Shown: piece by piece, positions 35,071-44,378 of the stretch
Numbering within the stretch: the first letter of the stretch is position 1
How the letters are laid out: every line of letters starts with the position of its first letter
Assembly (NCBI RefSeq): GCF_021129155.1
Contig: NZ_JAJOMC010000009.1
Location: forward strand, 1 to 64,000
Origin: Arthrobacter sp. AK04
Lineage (GTDB): Bacteria > Actinomycetota > Actinomycetes > Actinomycetales > Micrococcaceae
DNA length: 64,000 nt
Direction of reading: 5' to 3'
Notes under the pieces: generated by a model
Database searches by the model: none
What the model was told of the DNA's origin: nothing
What the model saw: only the letters and a program-made list of their open reading frames with translations
Made by a program: the position numbers and the translations under genes

Positions 35071-36964
35071 GAAAGTCGTTGGCCGGTCCCGACAAGCTTG
35101 GAAGTGGGTCTGGAGAGGACGCACGCAGGATAACGCGCTTGAGAGACCGGTTCTTCTGGTGGTTCTATCTGTGAACATCCTCATGAACTTCTGGAATCTC
35201 GGTATAAACGACTGGGGCAACTATTACTATGCCGCTGCCGTCCAGGCCGGCACAAAAAACATGACGTCAGCCTTCTTTGGTTCATCCGATTGGGGCAATT
35301 CAATAACGGTGGACAAACCGCCTTTAAGCTTGTGGGTTATGGAGCTATCGGCGCAGATTTTTGGATTCACACCGATGAGTATCCTTGCACCCCAGGCCAT
35401 AATGGGAGTCGTATCCACAGTCCTGATCTACGCCATCGTCCGCAAGCATTTCTCACCGTTTGCAGCCCTCTTGGCTGCACTCGTTTTCTGCACCACGCCA
35501 ATTGTCGTGCTAATGTCCCGTTACAACAACCCCGATCCATTGATGCTGCTACTCATGCTAACGGCCATCTATTTGATGCAACGGGCTATAGCCTACTGCA
35601 GGCCAAAATATGTCATTTTGACAGCCGCCATCCTGGGTCTGGCTTTCATGACCAAGCAGCTCCAGGCACTCATGGTCCTTCCCAGTATTGCCGCTGCCTA
35701 CATCTGCTGGTTTCAACGCCCGGCGCGCACGAAAGCTAAGCAGCTCCTCACTGCTTTGGGTGCGTTGGTCGTGACGGGAGGTTCTTGGATGGTGGCAGTG
35801 GACCTCATCCCATCGTCCATGCGCCCGTATGTGGGTGGCTCGCCGAAGAATAGCGTGCTGGAGCTGACACTCGCGTACAACGGAATAGATCGCGTAATTA
35901 CAAAGGACGACGACACGGCGGGGAACTTAGTTCCCCAACAATTCCGTCAGGTCGAGTCAGATGCTGGACTCGCAAGGCTGCTCAACGCCAACTACGGACA
36001 GGAAATCGGATGGACGCTCGTTTGCGGCATCGTCTGCACGATTGCCATCCTTCTGGCTTGGAGATTGCTTCCGGTAACCCAGGGAGCCAGGGCCACCGCC
36101 TTTATGGCATTGAGTTGGTTTACTATCACTTTCCTCGTGCTGAGCTTCATGGGAAGCCAAATACACACGTACTACACCGCAGCCCTGGCACCGCCCCTGA
36201 GCCTCGTTATCGGCGTGGCGGCAGACATGTACGTCAGACACCTGCAGTCCTCGGTCTGGGTCCGCCTAGCAACAGCAATCGCGGTGCTGGGCGGGGCAGG
36301 CTCATCATGGCTGCTCCTCAGCAGCGTTGTTGGGTGGCCCGACTGGTTGCCAATCACTGTTCTAGCTTGTGGCATCCTCGGTGCTTCGATGCTGGCAGTT
36401 GTACCGCCAAACCGCGTTCTGCTATCCGCCGGTGGTTTGTTAGCTGTAGGCGCACTTCTTGCCGGCCCCTCCCTGACGTCCCTGCAGAACGTGAGCGAAC
36501 CCCATAACGGCTCAAACCCGGTTTCAGGGATGCTCACCAAGAGCCCAGGCAGCATCAGCCGTTTCCTGGATGATATGCAGCACGGAAAGCATAGCTGGGC
36601 CCACGACATCGCATTTGGGAAGAGCCCTGGACCCAACCTGGTCGGTAAGCTCACCCACTCAGGTGGATGTACATGGGCGGCTGCCACGTACGCCTCACAG
36701 ACTGCTGCAAGGCTACAGTTAGAATCCGACAGGGCGGTGATGCCGCTGGGCGGGTTTGCTGGCGCTGATCCAGCGCCCGTTCTCGCCGACTTTGTAGACA
36801 AGGTAAAAGCCGGAAATATCTGCTACTTTCTCGGCGACGAGGATTTCCTTTCCGCCCAGCCAACGGCGACCGCCGTCGTTGAGATCTCCCGATGGGTCAA
36901 AGCCAACTTCGAGTCCGAAGAGGTGGACGGGCAACAACTGTACGACCTTCGCCGTCGATCGTGA
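35036..36964 (+). CDS. YkcB/ArnT-like GT-C glycosyltransferase, copy 2
   Basis: A 642-residue paralogue of the preceding gene with the same plan: NYYYAAAVQAGTKNMTSAFF, ITVDKPPLSLWVMELSAQIF, CTTPIVVLMSRYNNPDPLM, multiple helices, and a soluble tail ending in QQLYDLRR. The TTG at 35036 was chosen because AGGGGA ends 5 nt before it; a GTG at 35042 is the alternative. It overlaps copy 1 by about 35 nt. The two copies are clearly diverged, so they may glycosylate different acceptors or act together. A strong terminator follows. Confidence 0.83.
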   Translation: MTVSESTTYVAKKVVGRSRQAWKWVWRGRTQDNALERPVLLVVLSVNILMNFWNLGINDWGNYYYAAAVQAGTKNMTSAFFGSSDWGNSITVDKPPLSLWVMELSAQIFGFTPMSILAPQAIMGVVSTVLIYAIVRKHFSPFAALLAALVFCTTPIVVLMSRYNNPDPLMLLLMLTAIYLMQRAIAYCRPKYVILTAAILGLAFMTKQLQALMVLPSIAAAYICWFQRPARTKAKQLLTALGALVVTGGSWMVAVDLIPSSMRPYVGGSPKNSVLELTLAYNGIDRVITKDDDTAGNLVPQQFRQVESDAGLARLLNANYGQEIGWTLVCGIVCTIAILLAWRLLPVTQGARATAFMALSWFTITFLVLSFMGSQIHTYYTAALAPPLSLVIGVAADMYVRHLQSSVWVRLATAIAVLGGAGSSWLLLSSVVGWPDWLPITVLACGILGASMLAVVPPNRVLLSAGGLLAVGALLAGPSLTSLQNVSEPHNGSNPVSGMLTKSPGSISRFLDDMQHGKHSWAHDIAFGKSPGPNLVGKLTHSGGCTWAAATYASQTAARLQLESDRAVMPLGGFAGADPAPVLADFVDKVKAGNICYFLGDEDFLSAQPTATAVVEISRWVKANFESEEVDGQQLYDLRRRS

Positions 36965-36974
36965 TTCTTTTCCG

Positions 36975-37018
36975 CACACAAAAGCCCGCCCCACCAAAAG
37001 GCGGGGCGGGCTTCTGTG
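36975..37018. terminator. Bidirectional terminator between GT-C copy 2 and rpsI
   Basis: AAGCCCGCCCC (36982-36992) pairs with GGGGCGGGCTT (37003-37013), with GCACA/TGTGC extending outward. It lies between the convergent stops of the glycosyltransferase operon and rpsI. Confidence 0.88.
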
Positions 37019-37027
37019 CGAGCGGGT

Positions 37028-37534
37028 TTAGCGCTTGGAGTACTGCTGGGCCTTGCGGGCCTTCTTGAGGCCGGCCTTCTTACGCTCGATGACGCGAGCG
37101 TCGCGAGACAGGTAACCGGCCTTCTTCAGGGTGGCGCGGTTGTTCTCGACGTCGATCTCGTTCAGCGAACGGGCGATGCCGAGGCGCAGGGCACCGGCCT
37201 GGCCGGAGATGCCGCCGCCGTGGATGCGGGCGATCACGTCGTAGGCGCCTTCGAGATCAAGGATCTTGAAGGGCTCGTTGACGTCCTGCTGGTGCAGCTT
37301 GTTCGGGAAGTAGTTGTCCAGCGCACGGCCATTGATGGTCCATTTGCCGGAGCCGGGCACAACGCGAACACGTGCAACGGCTTCCTTGCGGCGGCCAACA
37401 GCTGCGCCGGCAACGGTCAGGGCCGGGCGCTCCTTCTTCGGCGCAGCCGCGTCAGCAGCTGAGCTTTCAGAGGTGTAGCTGGTCAGGGTTTCCTCAGCCT
37501 CAACGGCTTCGGTGGTCTCTTCGTTCTGAGCCAC
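37028..37534 (-). CDS. rpsI: 30S ribosomal protein S9
   Basis: A 168-residue S9. The conserved core begins at about residue 45 ([17 protein letters not shown]), continues through [19 protein letters not shown], and ends [12 protein letters not shown], the tail that reaches the P-site tRNA. The first 40 residues are an acidic, Ser/Ala-rich extension, as often seen in actinobacterial S9. The GTG start has AAGGAG closely upstream. It follows rplM by 38 nt in the usual rplM-rpsI pair. Confidence 0.98.
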   Translation of the reverse strand: MAQNEETTEAVEAEETLTSYTSESSAADAAAPKKERPALTVAGAAVGRRKEAVARVRVVPGSGKWTINGRALDNYFPNKLHQQDVNEPFKILDLEGAYDVIARIHGGGISGQAGALRLGIARSLNEIDVENNRATLKKAGYLSRDARVIERKKAGLKKARKAQQYSKR

Positions 37535-37572
37535 GATTCTCCTTGTATAGATAAGTTGTTTGGTGGCCAGGA

Positions 37573-38016
37573 CTACTGGGCGACCTGGGTGATTTCGAAA
37601 GTCTTGGGCTGCTGGGCGGCGTGCGGGTGCTCAGCACCGCGGTAAACCTTCAGCTTGCCCAGCTGCTGGGCAGCGAGGGAGTTCTTGGGGAGCATGCCCT
37701 TGATGGCCTTCTCAACGGCGCGGACCGGGTTGGATTCCAGGAGTTCCGCGTAGTTGACGGAGGTCAGGCCGCCCGGGTAGCCGGAGTGGCGGTATGCGCG
37801 CTTCTGCTCCAGCTTGGCGCCGGTCAGGGCAACCTTTTCAGCGTTGATGATGATGACGAAGTCGCCCATGTCCATGTGGGACGCAAAGGTGGCCTTGTGC
37901 TTGCCGCGCAGCAGGATTGCGGTCTGGCTCGCGAGACGACCAAGGACAACGTCTGTGGCGTCAATGACGTGCCACTGGCGGTTGATATCGCCGGGCTTCG
38001 GGGTGTACGTACGCAC
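37573..38016 (-). CDS. rplM: 50S ribosomal protein L13
   Basis: A 147-residue L13, the normal length. It begins [30 protein letters not shown] and contains [16 protein letters not shown] and [19 protein letters not shown]. The GTG start gives the standard N-terminus, so 19 further open codons upstream were dropped. The 293 bp between this start and the prepilin peptidase gene (38017-38309) must hold the rplM promoter; no other gene was seen there. Confidence 0.98.
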   Translation of the reverse strand: MRTYTPKPGDINRQWHVIDATDVVLGRLASQTAILLRGKHKATFASHMDMGDFVIIINAEKVALTGAKLEQKRAYRHSGYPGGLTSVNYAELLESNPVRAVEKAIKGMLPKNSLAAQQLGKLKVYRGAEHPHAAQQPKTFEITQVAQ

Positions 38017-38309
38017 GGTGTTTGCCTCGTTCTTGTTCTGGCGTTCTTTTTTAGGTGTCACTAGCTCGTGCACCTACTATCTGCGCGCTACCGGAACAGA
38101 GGTGAGGGCTCTATGTAACCAGTCATCCTGTGGTTCCGAATGTGCACGTTGAGTAGCTATCCTGCAACCGGATTCTCAAGCGGGCACGCATCATCGGAAT
38201 AGGACACGCACAACGACTCCCAAGATTAGCGCGTTAAGGGGTTCAGGGTCAAAATGGGGTAGCCGGGGTTGCCCAAGCACCTGCCGGCCTGACTGACGCA
38301 GGGGGTCGC

Positions 38310-38975
38310 GTGATCGCATCGGGTACAGACGCTTCCGTCGCGTGGCTGCTGGTGACCGCAGCCGCTCTCTTAGGGCTAGTTCTCTCCCCCCTCGCCGAAA
38401 CCCTCATTGCCAAGCGTCTTCCCCGCCTGGGCGGCCTTCCTACTGTCCCTGTCAGAATTACGACGGCGGCAATTACCGCCGTTCTTTGTGTCGCCTTTAG
38501 TTTGCGGTTCGGCTTAGGATTTGGGCTGCCGGCTTTCCTGTTCCTGGCAATCCTCGGCGTGCAGCTGTCCCGGATCGACATCGCCCTGCATTTGCTGCCC
38601 AACCCGCTCGTGCTCATACTGCTTGCCGGCGGCTTCCTGCTATTTCTAATGCCAGGGTTTCTTAATATGCAGGCCGATGACCTGCTTCGCGCGGTATTCG
38701 GAGCCCTGATTCTGTTCGCTGGCTACCTCGTTTTGGGCCTTATCTCTCCGGGCGCCATCGGAATGGGCGACGTAAAGCTCGCCGCACCTGTCGGTCTCTA
38801 CCTCGGGTACCTAGGTTGGAGCCAGCTCCTCTACGGCGGCCTTCTTGGGTTCATTCTCAACGGTGTGGTCACGGCGTTGCTTCTTAGCAGAAAAGGCCGG
38901 AAAAAAGCGTCAGAAGTGGCCCATGGGCCGTCCATGCTCGGTGCTCTCGCTGGGGCCAGCCTCTTCATTCTGTAG
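38310..38975 (+). CDS. Prepilin peptidase (A24 family, TadV/CpaA-like)
   Basis: A 221-residue membrane aspartyl protease with about seven hydrophobic segments. One catalytic Asp is in SRIDIALHLLPN and the other in GAIGMGDVKLAAPVG, the GxGDxK motif of A24 peptidases. It lacks the cytoplasmic methylase domain of PilD, as in Tad-type peptidases. It should cleave the three Flp pilins and perhaps the TadE/TadG proteins encoded downstream. The GTG start has a G-rich ribosome binding site. It is the only such peptidase in the two-locus region. Confidence 0.9.
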   Translation: MIASGTDASVAWLLVTAAALLGLVLSPLAETLIAKRLPRLGGLPTVPVRITTAAITAVLCVAFSLRFGLGFGLPAFLFLAILGVQLSRIDIALHLLPNPLVLILLAGGFLLFLMPGFLNMQADDLLRAVFGALILFAGYLVLGLISPGAIGMGDVKLAAPVGLYLGYLGWSQLLYGGLLGFILNGVVTALLLSRKGRKKASEVAHGPSMLGALAGASLFIL

Positions 38976-39254
38976 CCCTCTATCTAGCGCGAGTCCAGGC
39001 CCTCCCTTTGCCTGGGCGCCTCCTTCCAAGTAGTGGACGACTGTACTTGCCGGGCCACCTGAGTACCGCCCCCACCTTTCGAGTACGTACTTTTGGCGCC
39101 CCCTAAAAAAGTCGAGTACCACTACGCATTGTTGCTCTCACCACCCGAATGACAATCTCTTCTTAGCGAAGTCCAGCCGCTAAGGATTTATGGGGGCAGC
39201 TGGAAATTCGTTGAAATCAAATAAACCCATTTCACCGAATTAAAGGAAATTACA
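38976..39254 (+). promoter_or_regulatory. Regulatory region upstream of the first Flp pilin gene
   Basis: A 279-bp gap without a gene. It contains three GAGTAC copies (39061-39066, 39081-39086, 39114-39119), an inverted repeat TTAGCG-N9-CGCTAA (39163-39183), and an A/T-rich stretch before the pilin. The pilin Shine-Dalgarno AAAGGAAA is at its end. Promoter elements could not be assigned with confidence. Confidence 0.4.
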
Positions 39255-39455
39255 ATGACTCCTCTCATGGTCTCAATGACTGCTTTCATCGCCGGCATCA
39301 AGGAGCGCTTCGAATCGGAAAAGGGCGCAACGGCGACGGAGTACTCCCTGCTCGTCGGACTTATCGCCCTCGTCCTCGTTGGCGGTGTGGGTCTCTTCGG
39401 TGGAGCTCTCGACGACTGGTTCAGCAACCTGGGAAGCACCGTCAAGGGCTGGTAA
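39255..39455 (+). CDS. flp: Flp-family type IVb pilin 1
   Basis: A 66-residue prepilin. The leader ends EKG, with the predicted cleavage before ATATEYSLLVG; Glu at +5 and Tyr at +6 are the Flp hallmarks. The hydrophobic helix LLVGLIALVLVGGVGLFGG follows, then a short tail ending VKGW. It is the likely major subunit of locus 1. The ATG has AAAGGAAA 5 nt upstream. A G10...C35 homopolymer tract lies 19-77 nt after its stop. Confidence 0.93.
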   Translation: MTPLMVSMTAFIAGIKERFESEKGATATEYSLLVGLIALVLVGGVGLFGGALDDWFSNLGSTVKGW

Positions 39456-39474
39456 CTCACTCTCAATCGGCGTT

Positions 39475-39533
<59 letters not shown>

Positions 39534-39567
39534 CACCGATCAGCTGCTAATCGTCCAGGGGGACCCT

Positions 39568-39966
39568 TTGAAACGCAGGCACAGCAGTCCGCCGGATAAA
39601 GAACGAGGTGCGGTGGCCGTCGAATTCGCTCTAATCGCTCCTATACTTCTCGCTTTGATCATCGCCATCGTTGAGTTCGCAAACGCCTATAACATCCAGG
39701 TGTCGGTCACCCAGGCGTCTCGTGAAGCCGCCCGCACTATGGCCATCACTAAGGACTCCGCGAAAGCAACAGCTGCCGGCAAGGCAGGTGCTCCGTCGAT
39801 TGACACAGGCCTGCTGACCTTCGACTACTCCGCAGCGAGCTGTCCGGCCGCCACGCCCACTCCTAACGCGACTGTCATCGTGACCTACACCGGCACCTCA
39901 CTCACGGGGTTTTTCGGGTCCTCATTGACTCTGACAGGTAAAGGAGCCATGCAATGCGGTGGCTAA
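39568..39966 (+). CDS. tadE: TadE-like pilus assembly protein 1
   Basis: A 132-residue pseudopilin-type protein. The N-terminal ERGAVAVEFALIAPILLALIIAIVEF is the TadE signature, a cleavable or anchoring hydrophobic helix with Glu after the cleavage site. QVSVTQASREAARTMAI is the following family motif, and MQCGG ends the protein. The TTG start is supported by AGGGGGA 4 nt upstream. The frame is open further upstream through the poly-C tract, which would encode a run of prolines; that part is not believed. The stop overlaps tadG1 by 13 nt. Confidence 0.86.
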   Translation: MKRRHSSPPDKERGAVAVEFALIAPILLALIIAIVEFANAYNIQVSVTQASREAARTMAITKDSAKATAAGKAGAPSIDTGLLTFDYSAASCPAATPTPNATVIVTYTGTSLTGFFGSSLTLTGKGAMQCGG

Positions 39967-40922
39967 GATCAAAATATAAGTTTCCTGTACCCGATGAACA
40001 AGGCGCCGCGGGAGTGACAGTCGCTGTCATGATGGTGGTGCTCATTGGAGTCGGTGCCGTAGCCGTCGATGTTGGCCAGATATACGCCGAACGGGCGCAA
40101 CTCCAGAATGGCGCCGACGCCGGGGCGCTGGCTGTTGCAGAGAGTTGCGACCCCGGGCCTTGCACAACTTCACTGGCTGGCCCTTTGGCCAACGCCAACT
40201 CCAACGACGGTCTAAGCGATGCCACAGTGGATCTTAGTGTCACCGGGCAGGTAACTGTGACTACCTCAACCAAGACCGGGTCCTCTAGCTTCCTGACAAA
40301 GTTGTTCGCCAGTGCCCTCAATGCGGGGCCGGTGACCGTCGGAGCAACCTCAACGGCTGCTTGGGGTTCTCCAGGATCCGGTCCCGCCACTCTGCCTCTG
40401 ACCTTCGCGCCGTGTCAGTTCGACGTCGACGGCGCCGACCAGACCATTTTGACGCATGGTAGTACCACGTGTATCAGCGACAGCCCGTCGGGAGCTTCCA
40501 TCCCCGCCGGCTTCGCCTGGCTGGCACGCGATCCCGGGAAATGTCAGGCGACCGTCCATCCTGACGATCCAAGCACAGTCGGAGTGACAGACCCATACGC
40601 AACAAGCGATCCAGGCGGCAACCTATCCACAGAGTGCAAGGCACTGATTCCAACCTACATAAATACAGTCATCTTCTTTCCAGTTTTCACACCGGCTACC
40701 GGCGTTGGTGTGAATGGAAAGTTCTATATCAAGGGCTATGCCGCATTCCTCCTCAAGGGCTATAGGTTTCCCGGGGAGTCCGCTGGCGATCTCACAGGAC
40801 TCTCCGGAAGCAACTTCGGCATCCGCGGCAAATTCGTAAGTTGGGTCGCTGATCCGACGGTATATGCAGGCGGCGGATATTCCGGCGGCGGCGCCGACCT
40901 ACCTCCACATCTCGTGAAGTAG
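39954..40922 (+). CDS. TadG-like pilus assembly protein 1
   Basis: A 322-residue protein with the TadG N-terminal domain: a short cytoplasmic start, then EQGAAGVTVAVMMVVLIGVGAVAVDVGQIYAERAQLQNGADAGALA, the membrane helix and conserved segment of this family. The rest is extracytoplasmic, with several cysteine pairs and Gly/Ser/Thr-rich sequence. Its start overlaps tadE1 by 13 nt, with AGGAG upstream. It is a minor pseudopilin or envelope-anchoring component of the Tad system; no von Willebrand domain was recognised. Confidence 0.85.
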   Translation: MRWLRSKYKFPVPDEQGAAGVTVAVMMVVLIGVGAVAVDVGQIYAERAQLQNGADAGALAVAESCDPGPCTTSLAGPLANANSNDGLSDATVDLSVTGQVTVTTSTKTGSSSFLTKLFASALNAGPVTVGATSTAAWGSPGSGPATLPLTFAPCQFDVDGADQTILTHGSTTCISDSPSGASIPAGFAWLARDPGKCQATVHPDDPSTVGVTDPYATSDPGGNLSTECKALIPTYINTVIFFPVFTPATGVGVNGKFYIKGYAAFLLKGYRFPGESAGDLTGLSGSNFGIRGKFVSWVADPTVYAGGGYSGGGADLPPHLVK

Positions 40923-40945
40923 AAGAAATCCAATAAGGGGAAAAA

Positions 40946-41728
40946 ATGAAAGCACGCCTACTGGGAGGCATTGCCGCACTGGTTGTCGCAATCATAGGCA
41001 CAGTCCTTCTATTCAACTATGTACAGGGCGCGGATCGCCGGGCTCTTGCAAACACAGAAACCGAAGACATCCTGGTGGTTAAGCAAGAGGTCGCCGCTGG
41101 CACACCGGCCAGCCAGCTCGGCCAGTACCTTGTGACAAAGGCTGTTCCGCGGACAGCAGTGGCCGAAGGTGTTGTTGACGACCTTGGTTCTCTTGGCTCG
41201 AAGGTAACAGCCGTTGCACTGGAGCCCGGAGAACAACTGCTTAACAGCCGTATGGTGGACGCAAACGCGTTCCTGGGACCGGCCAGGGTGGAGGTTCCTG
41301 AAGGACTCCAGGAAATCACAGTTCGCCTCAGCATCGACCGGGTCGTTGGCGGCAAAATACAAGCCGGCGACACAGTAGGGGTCTTCATTTCGCTGGGCGA
41401 CGCTGACGGAACTGAAGCCGAGGGTGGCAGCGGGACACAGCTGACTTTCCACAAGGTCCTCGTGACAGCGGTCCAGTTCAGCTCAGGCCAGGCAGCGCAG
41501 ACCCAAGGTGAGGCGACGCAAGCCAGCTCGCAGGGCGCCCTCAATGCAGACAGCCAGGCTAAGCAGACTTCCAGCGACTCCTACCTAATCACATTCGCCA
41601 GGAACGCCGTTGATGCCGAGAAGCTGGTGTACGCAGCAGAATTCGGGAAGATCTACCTCTCGAAAGAACCTGCAAGCGCCACCGAAGGCACCAGCGGAGT
41701 CGTCAACCAGACAAAGGTATTCCGATGA
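40946..41728 (+). CDS. cpaB: Flp pilus assembly protein CpaB/RcpC 1
   Basis: A 260-residue periplasm-facing protein with one N-terminal helix (LLGGIAALVVAIIGTVLLFNYV) and a SAF-type domain (DILVVKQEVAAGTPASQLGQYLVTKAVP, then LEPGEQLLNSRM). RVVGGKIQAGDTVGVFISLGDADG is the second conserved block. A Gln/Ala/Ser-rich insertion lies around residues 180-210. In diderms CpaB works with the secretin; monoderms have none, so it probably acts in the cell-wall zone. The stop overlaps cpaE1 (ATGA). Confidence 0.9.
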   Translation: MKARLLGGIAALVVAIIGTVLLFNYVQGADRRALANTETEDILVVKQEVAAGTPASQLGQYLVTKAVPRTAVAEGVVDDLGSLGSKVTAVALEPGEQLLNSRMVDANAFLGPARVEVPEGLQEITVRLSIDRVVGGKIQAGDTVGVFISLGDADGTEAEGGSGTQLTFHKVLVTAVQFSSGQAAQTQGEATQASSQGALNADSQAKQTSSDSYLITFARNAVDAEKLVYAAEFGKIYLSKEPASATEGTSGVVNQTKVFR

Positions 41729-42924
41729 GTCGCTTCATTTTGATCTCCCCGTCCGGGGACTACGAACGCAAAGTTCGGGCGTCGGTAGCCCCACTGAGCG
41801 GATCACTCCAGTTCTTCCAAGCGGCGTATTTGCCCGAATCGCCGGAGGACATTCTTAGGCAGCAAGCCGGCGAACCACCCGAGGTTCTAATCCTCGGCCC
41901 CGGCCTGCCCCAGGATGAGGCACTGAAGTTCGCCGCCATCATGGACCTGCAGTACCCCGAAGTCAGCATCGTTTTAGCTGCGGACGACGACGGCGAGTTG
42001 GCACTGAACGCCATGCGGTCCGGTATACGAGATCTCCTTCCACCATCGGCCGACATGGACCAGGTACGGGCTTTGGTGGAACGCGCAAGCCTTGCTGCGG
42101 CGGGGCGTCGACGCGGGCTTGGTCCCAACACGGCGGAACGTCCCACTACCGAGGGGGGCAGGGTAATCGCCGTCATGTCACCCAAGGGTGGCGTTGGTAA
42201 AACAACGATTGCCAGCAATCTTGCCATCGGTCTGGGACAAATCGCTCCCATGAGCGTCGTTGTAGTGGATCTGGACCTCCAATTCGGTGACATCGCCAGT
42301 GGTCTTATGCTGGAGCCCGACTTCACCATTTCGGACGCAGTCGTCGGCGCGGCGAGCCAGGATGCCATGGTCCTGAAGACCTACTTGACCTTGCACGCCG
42401 GCAATATTTACGTCCTCTGCGCCCCCCGCAACCCTATCGACATGGACAGGATCAGCGGCGAACACATCAGCCACCTGTTGCGCCAGCTCCGCGCCGAATT
42501 CCAATACGTAGTTGTGGACACGGCGCCTGGGCTGGGTGAGCACGTCCTCGCAACCCTGGAACAGGCAACAGATGCTGTCTGGGTTTGCGGCATGGACATT
42601 CCAAGCATTCGGGGTTTGCGAACGGGTTTCCAAATTCTTTCGGAGCTTGACCTGCTCCCTGATCATCGACACGTTGTCCTCAACATGGCCGACCGCAAGA
42701 CCGGCCTCACAGTTCAGGACGTGGAAGCGACTATCGGTGCTCCGGTAGATATAGTCCTTCCCCGTTCCAGGACTGTCCCCTTCTCGACCAATAAGGGCGT
42801 TCCTCTACTTCAGGACGGGAGTAGGGACCCGGCAGCGAAAGGCCTCAGGCAGCTGGTGGAGCGCTTCAAACCGAACTGGGAGGCTCCACGCAAGAAGCTC
42901 CATAGAAGGGCGGTAGTCCAGTGA
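41725..42924 (+). CDS. cpaE: CpaE/TadZ-like localisation ATPase 1
   Basis: A 399-residue MinD/ParA-type ATPase that localises Tad machines. Residues 1-125 are a receiver-like domain in which the phospho-acceptor Asp is replaced (VLILGPGLP, Gly58), so it is a pseudo-receiver. The deviant Walker A is SPKGGVGKTT (152-161), followed by VVVDLDLQFGDIA and VDTAPGLGEHV. ATG overlaps the cpaB1 stop, and its own stop overlaps cpaF1 (GTGA). Confidence 0.92.
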   Translation: MSRFILISPSGDYERKVRASVAPLSGSLQFFQAAYLPESPEDILRQQAGEPPEVLILGPGLPQDEALKFAAIMDLQYPEVSIVLAADDDGELALNAMRSGIRDLLPPSADMDQVRALVERASLAAAGRRRGLGPNTAERPTTEGGRVIAVMSPKGGVGKTTIASNLAIGLGQIAPMSVVVVDLDLQFGDIASGLMLEPDFTISDAVVGAASQDAMVLKTYLTLHAGNIYVLCAPRNPIDMDRISGEHISHLLRQLRAEFQYVVVDTAPGLGEHVLATLEQATDAVWVCGMDIPSIRGLRTGFQILSELDLLPDHRHVVLNMADRKTGLTVQDVEATIGAPVDIVLPRSRTVPFSTNKGVPLLQDGSRDPAAKGLRQLVERFKPNWEAPRKKLHRRAVVQ

Positions 42925-44378
42925 CTCTCTCACACCGATTCGCGAAGTTGCGCGGCGACGAAGTCAGCGGCCTCGATGTGCCGACGCCTTCAACATCATC
43001 ACAACAGCCAGCTACCCTAGGCGCCATCCAGCAGGCCCAGGCGACTCAACAAGCTCAGACCCCGGCTGCGATGGAGGTGACCACCGGAAACGCAAGCGAA
43101 GCCTTGTCGGGTCTGAAAGAGCGCGCCAGCCAGGCCCTTTATGAGCGCCTTGGTTCTCGGATCACAGATTCCTCCTTGGAGGAATCTGAGCTTCATCAGT
43201 TCGTCAAGGATGAGCTCAAGGCGGTCGTCGATGAAGAACAGGTCCCCCTGTCACAGGGAGAGCGCCAGCGGCTAACCCGGGAGATAATCGACGATGTATT
43301 GGGCCACGGGCCGATGCAGCGCTATCTGGACGACCCTACGGTCACTGAAATCATGGTCAACCGAGCCGACCAGATCTATGTTGAACGTAACGGCCACCTC
43401 TTCCTGACGGACACCAAGTTCAGTTCCGAAGAGGCGTTGCGTCGAGTGATTGAACGAATAGTGACGCGCATCGGCCGCCGGATCGACGAGTCTTCACCCC
43501 TTGTGGATGCACGTTTGGCAGATGGTTCACGCGTGAACGCCATCATTCCCCCGCTCGCTGTCAATGGGGCGTCCCTCACCATCCGAAAGTTCGGTAGGGA
43601 GGCGCTGACGGTTCAAAAGCTGATCGGCTTTGGCAGTTTGTCCCCCGAGATGGCCGAACTCCTCCAAGCATGCGTCCTCGCCAAGATGAACATCATCGTG
43701 TCGGGCGGTACTGGTACTGGCAAGACGACGATGCTGAACGTTCTCTCATCCTTCATTCCGGCCACAGACCGCATCGTGACAATTGAGGACGCTGTGGAGC
43801 TGCAACTCCAACAGGACCACGTTGTTAGGTTGGAAAGCCGGCCCGCAAACATCGAGGGAAAGGGCGAAGTCTCCATCCGGGACCTGGTTCGCAACTCACT
43901 TCGTATGCGTCCTGACCGGATTGTTGTCGGCGAAGTCCGCGGTGGTGAGTCTTTGGACATGCTGCAAGCGATGAATACGGGCCATGATGGCTCGATCTCA
44001 ACTGTTCACGCGAACTCTCCCAGGGATGCAGTGGCCCGACTGGAAACCCTGGTCCTCATGGCTGGCATGGACCTTCCGCTTCGAGCAATCCGGGAGCAGA
44101 TCGCTTCAGCCGTAAACCTCATCGTGCATATCTCGCGGCTTCGTGATGGCTCCCGACGGGTAACGCACATCACCGAGGTGCAGGGAATGGAAGGAGACAT
44201 CGTCACGCTTCAGGACGCATTTGTCTTCGACTATTCAGCTGGCATAGACGCCAACGGGCGCTTTCTGGGGAAACCGATTCCCACGGGAGTGCGGCCGCGT
44301 TTCACGGACCGATTCGAGGAGCTGGGCATTAAGATCTCTCCCGCAGTATTCGGCGCACAAGCGGTCAGGGGACGGTGA
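42921..44378 (+). CDS. cpaF: CpaF/TadA secretion ATPase 1
   Basis: A 485-residue hexameric secretion ATPase that powers Flp pilus extension (and, in the Tad family, possibly retraction). The N-terminal 60 residues are a variable Gln/Ala-rich region. The conserved part has [21 protein letters not shown], Walker [10 protein letters not shown] (262-270), the Asp box [10 protein letters not shown], and [33 protein letters not shown] start within the cpaE1 stop. Confidence 0.95.
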   Translation: MTLSHRFAKLRGDEVSGLDVPTPSTSSQQPATLGAIQQAQATQQAQTPAAMEVTTGNASEALSGLKERASQALYERLGSRITDSSLEESELHQFVKDELKAVVDEEQVPLSQGERQRLTREIIDDVLGHGPMQRYLDDPTVTEIMVNRADQIYVERNGHLFLTDTKFSSEEALRRVIERIVTRIGRRIDESSPLVDARLADGSRVNAIIPPLAVNGASLTIRKFGREALTVQKLIGFGSLSPEMAELLQACVLAKMNIIVSGGTGTGKTTMLNVLSSFIPATDRIVTIEDAVELQLQQDHVVRLESRPANIEGKGEVSIRDLVRNSLRMRPDRIVVGEVRGGESLDMLQAMNTGHDGSISTVHANSPRDAVARLETLVLMAGMDLPLRAIREQIASAVNLIVHISRLRDGSRRVTHITEVQGMEGDIVTLQDAFVFDYSAGIDANGRFLGKPIPTGVRPRFTDRFEELGIKISPAVFGAQAVRGR

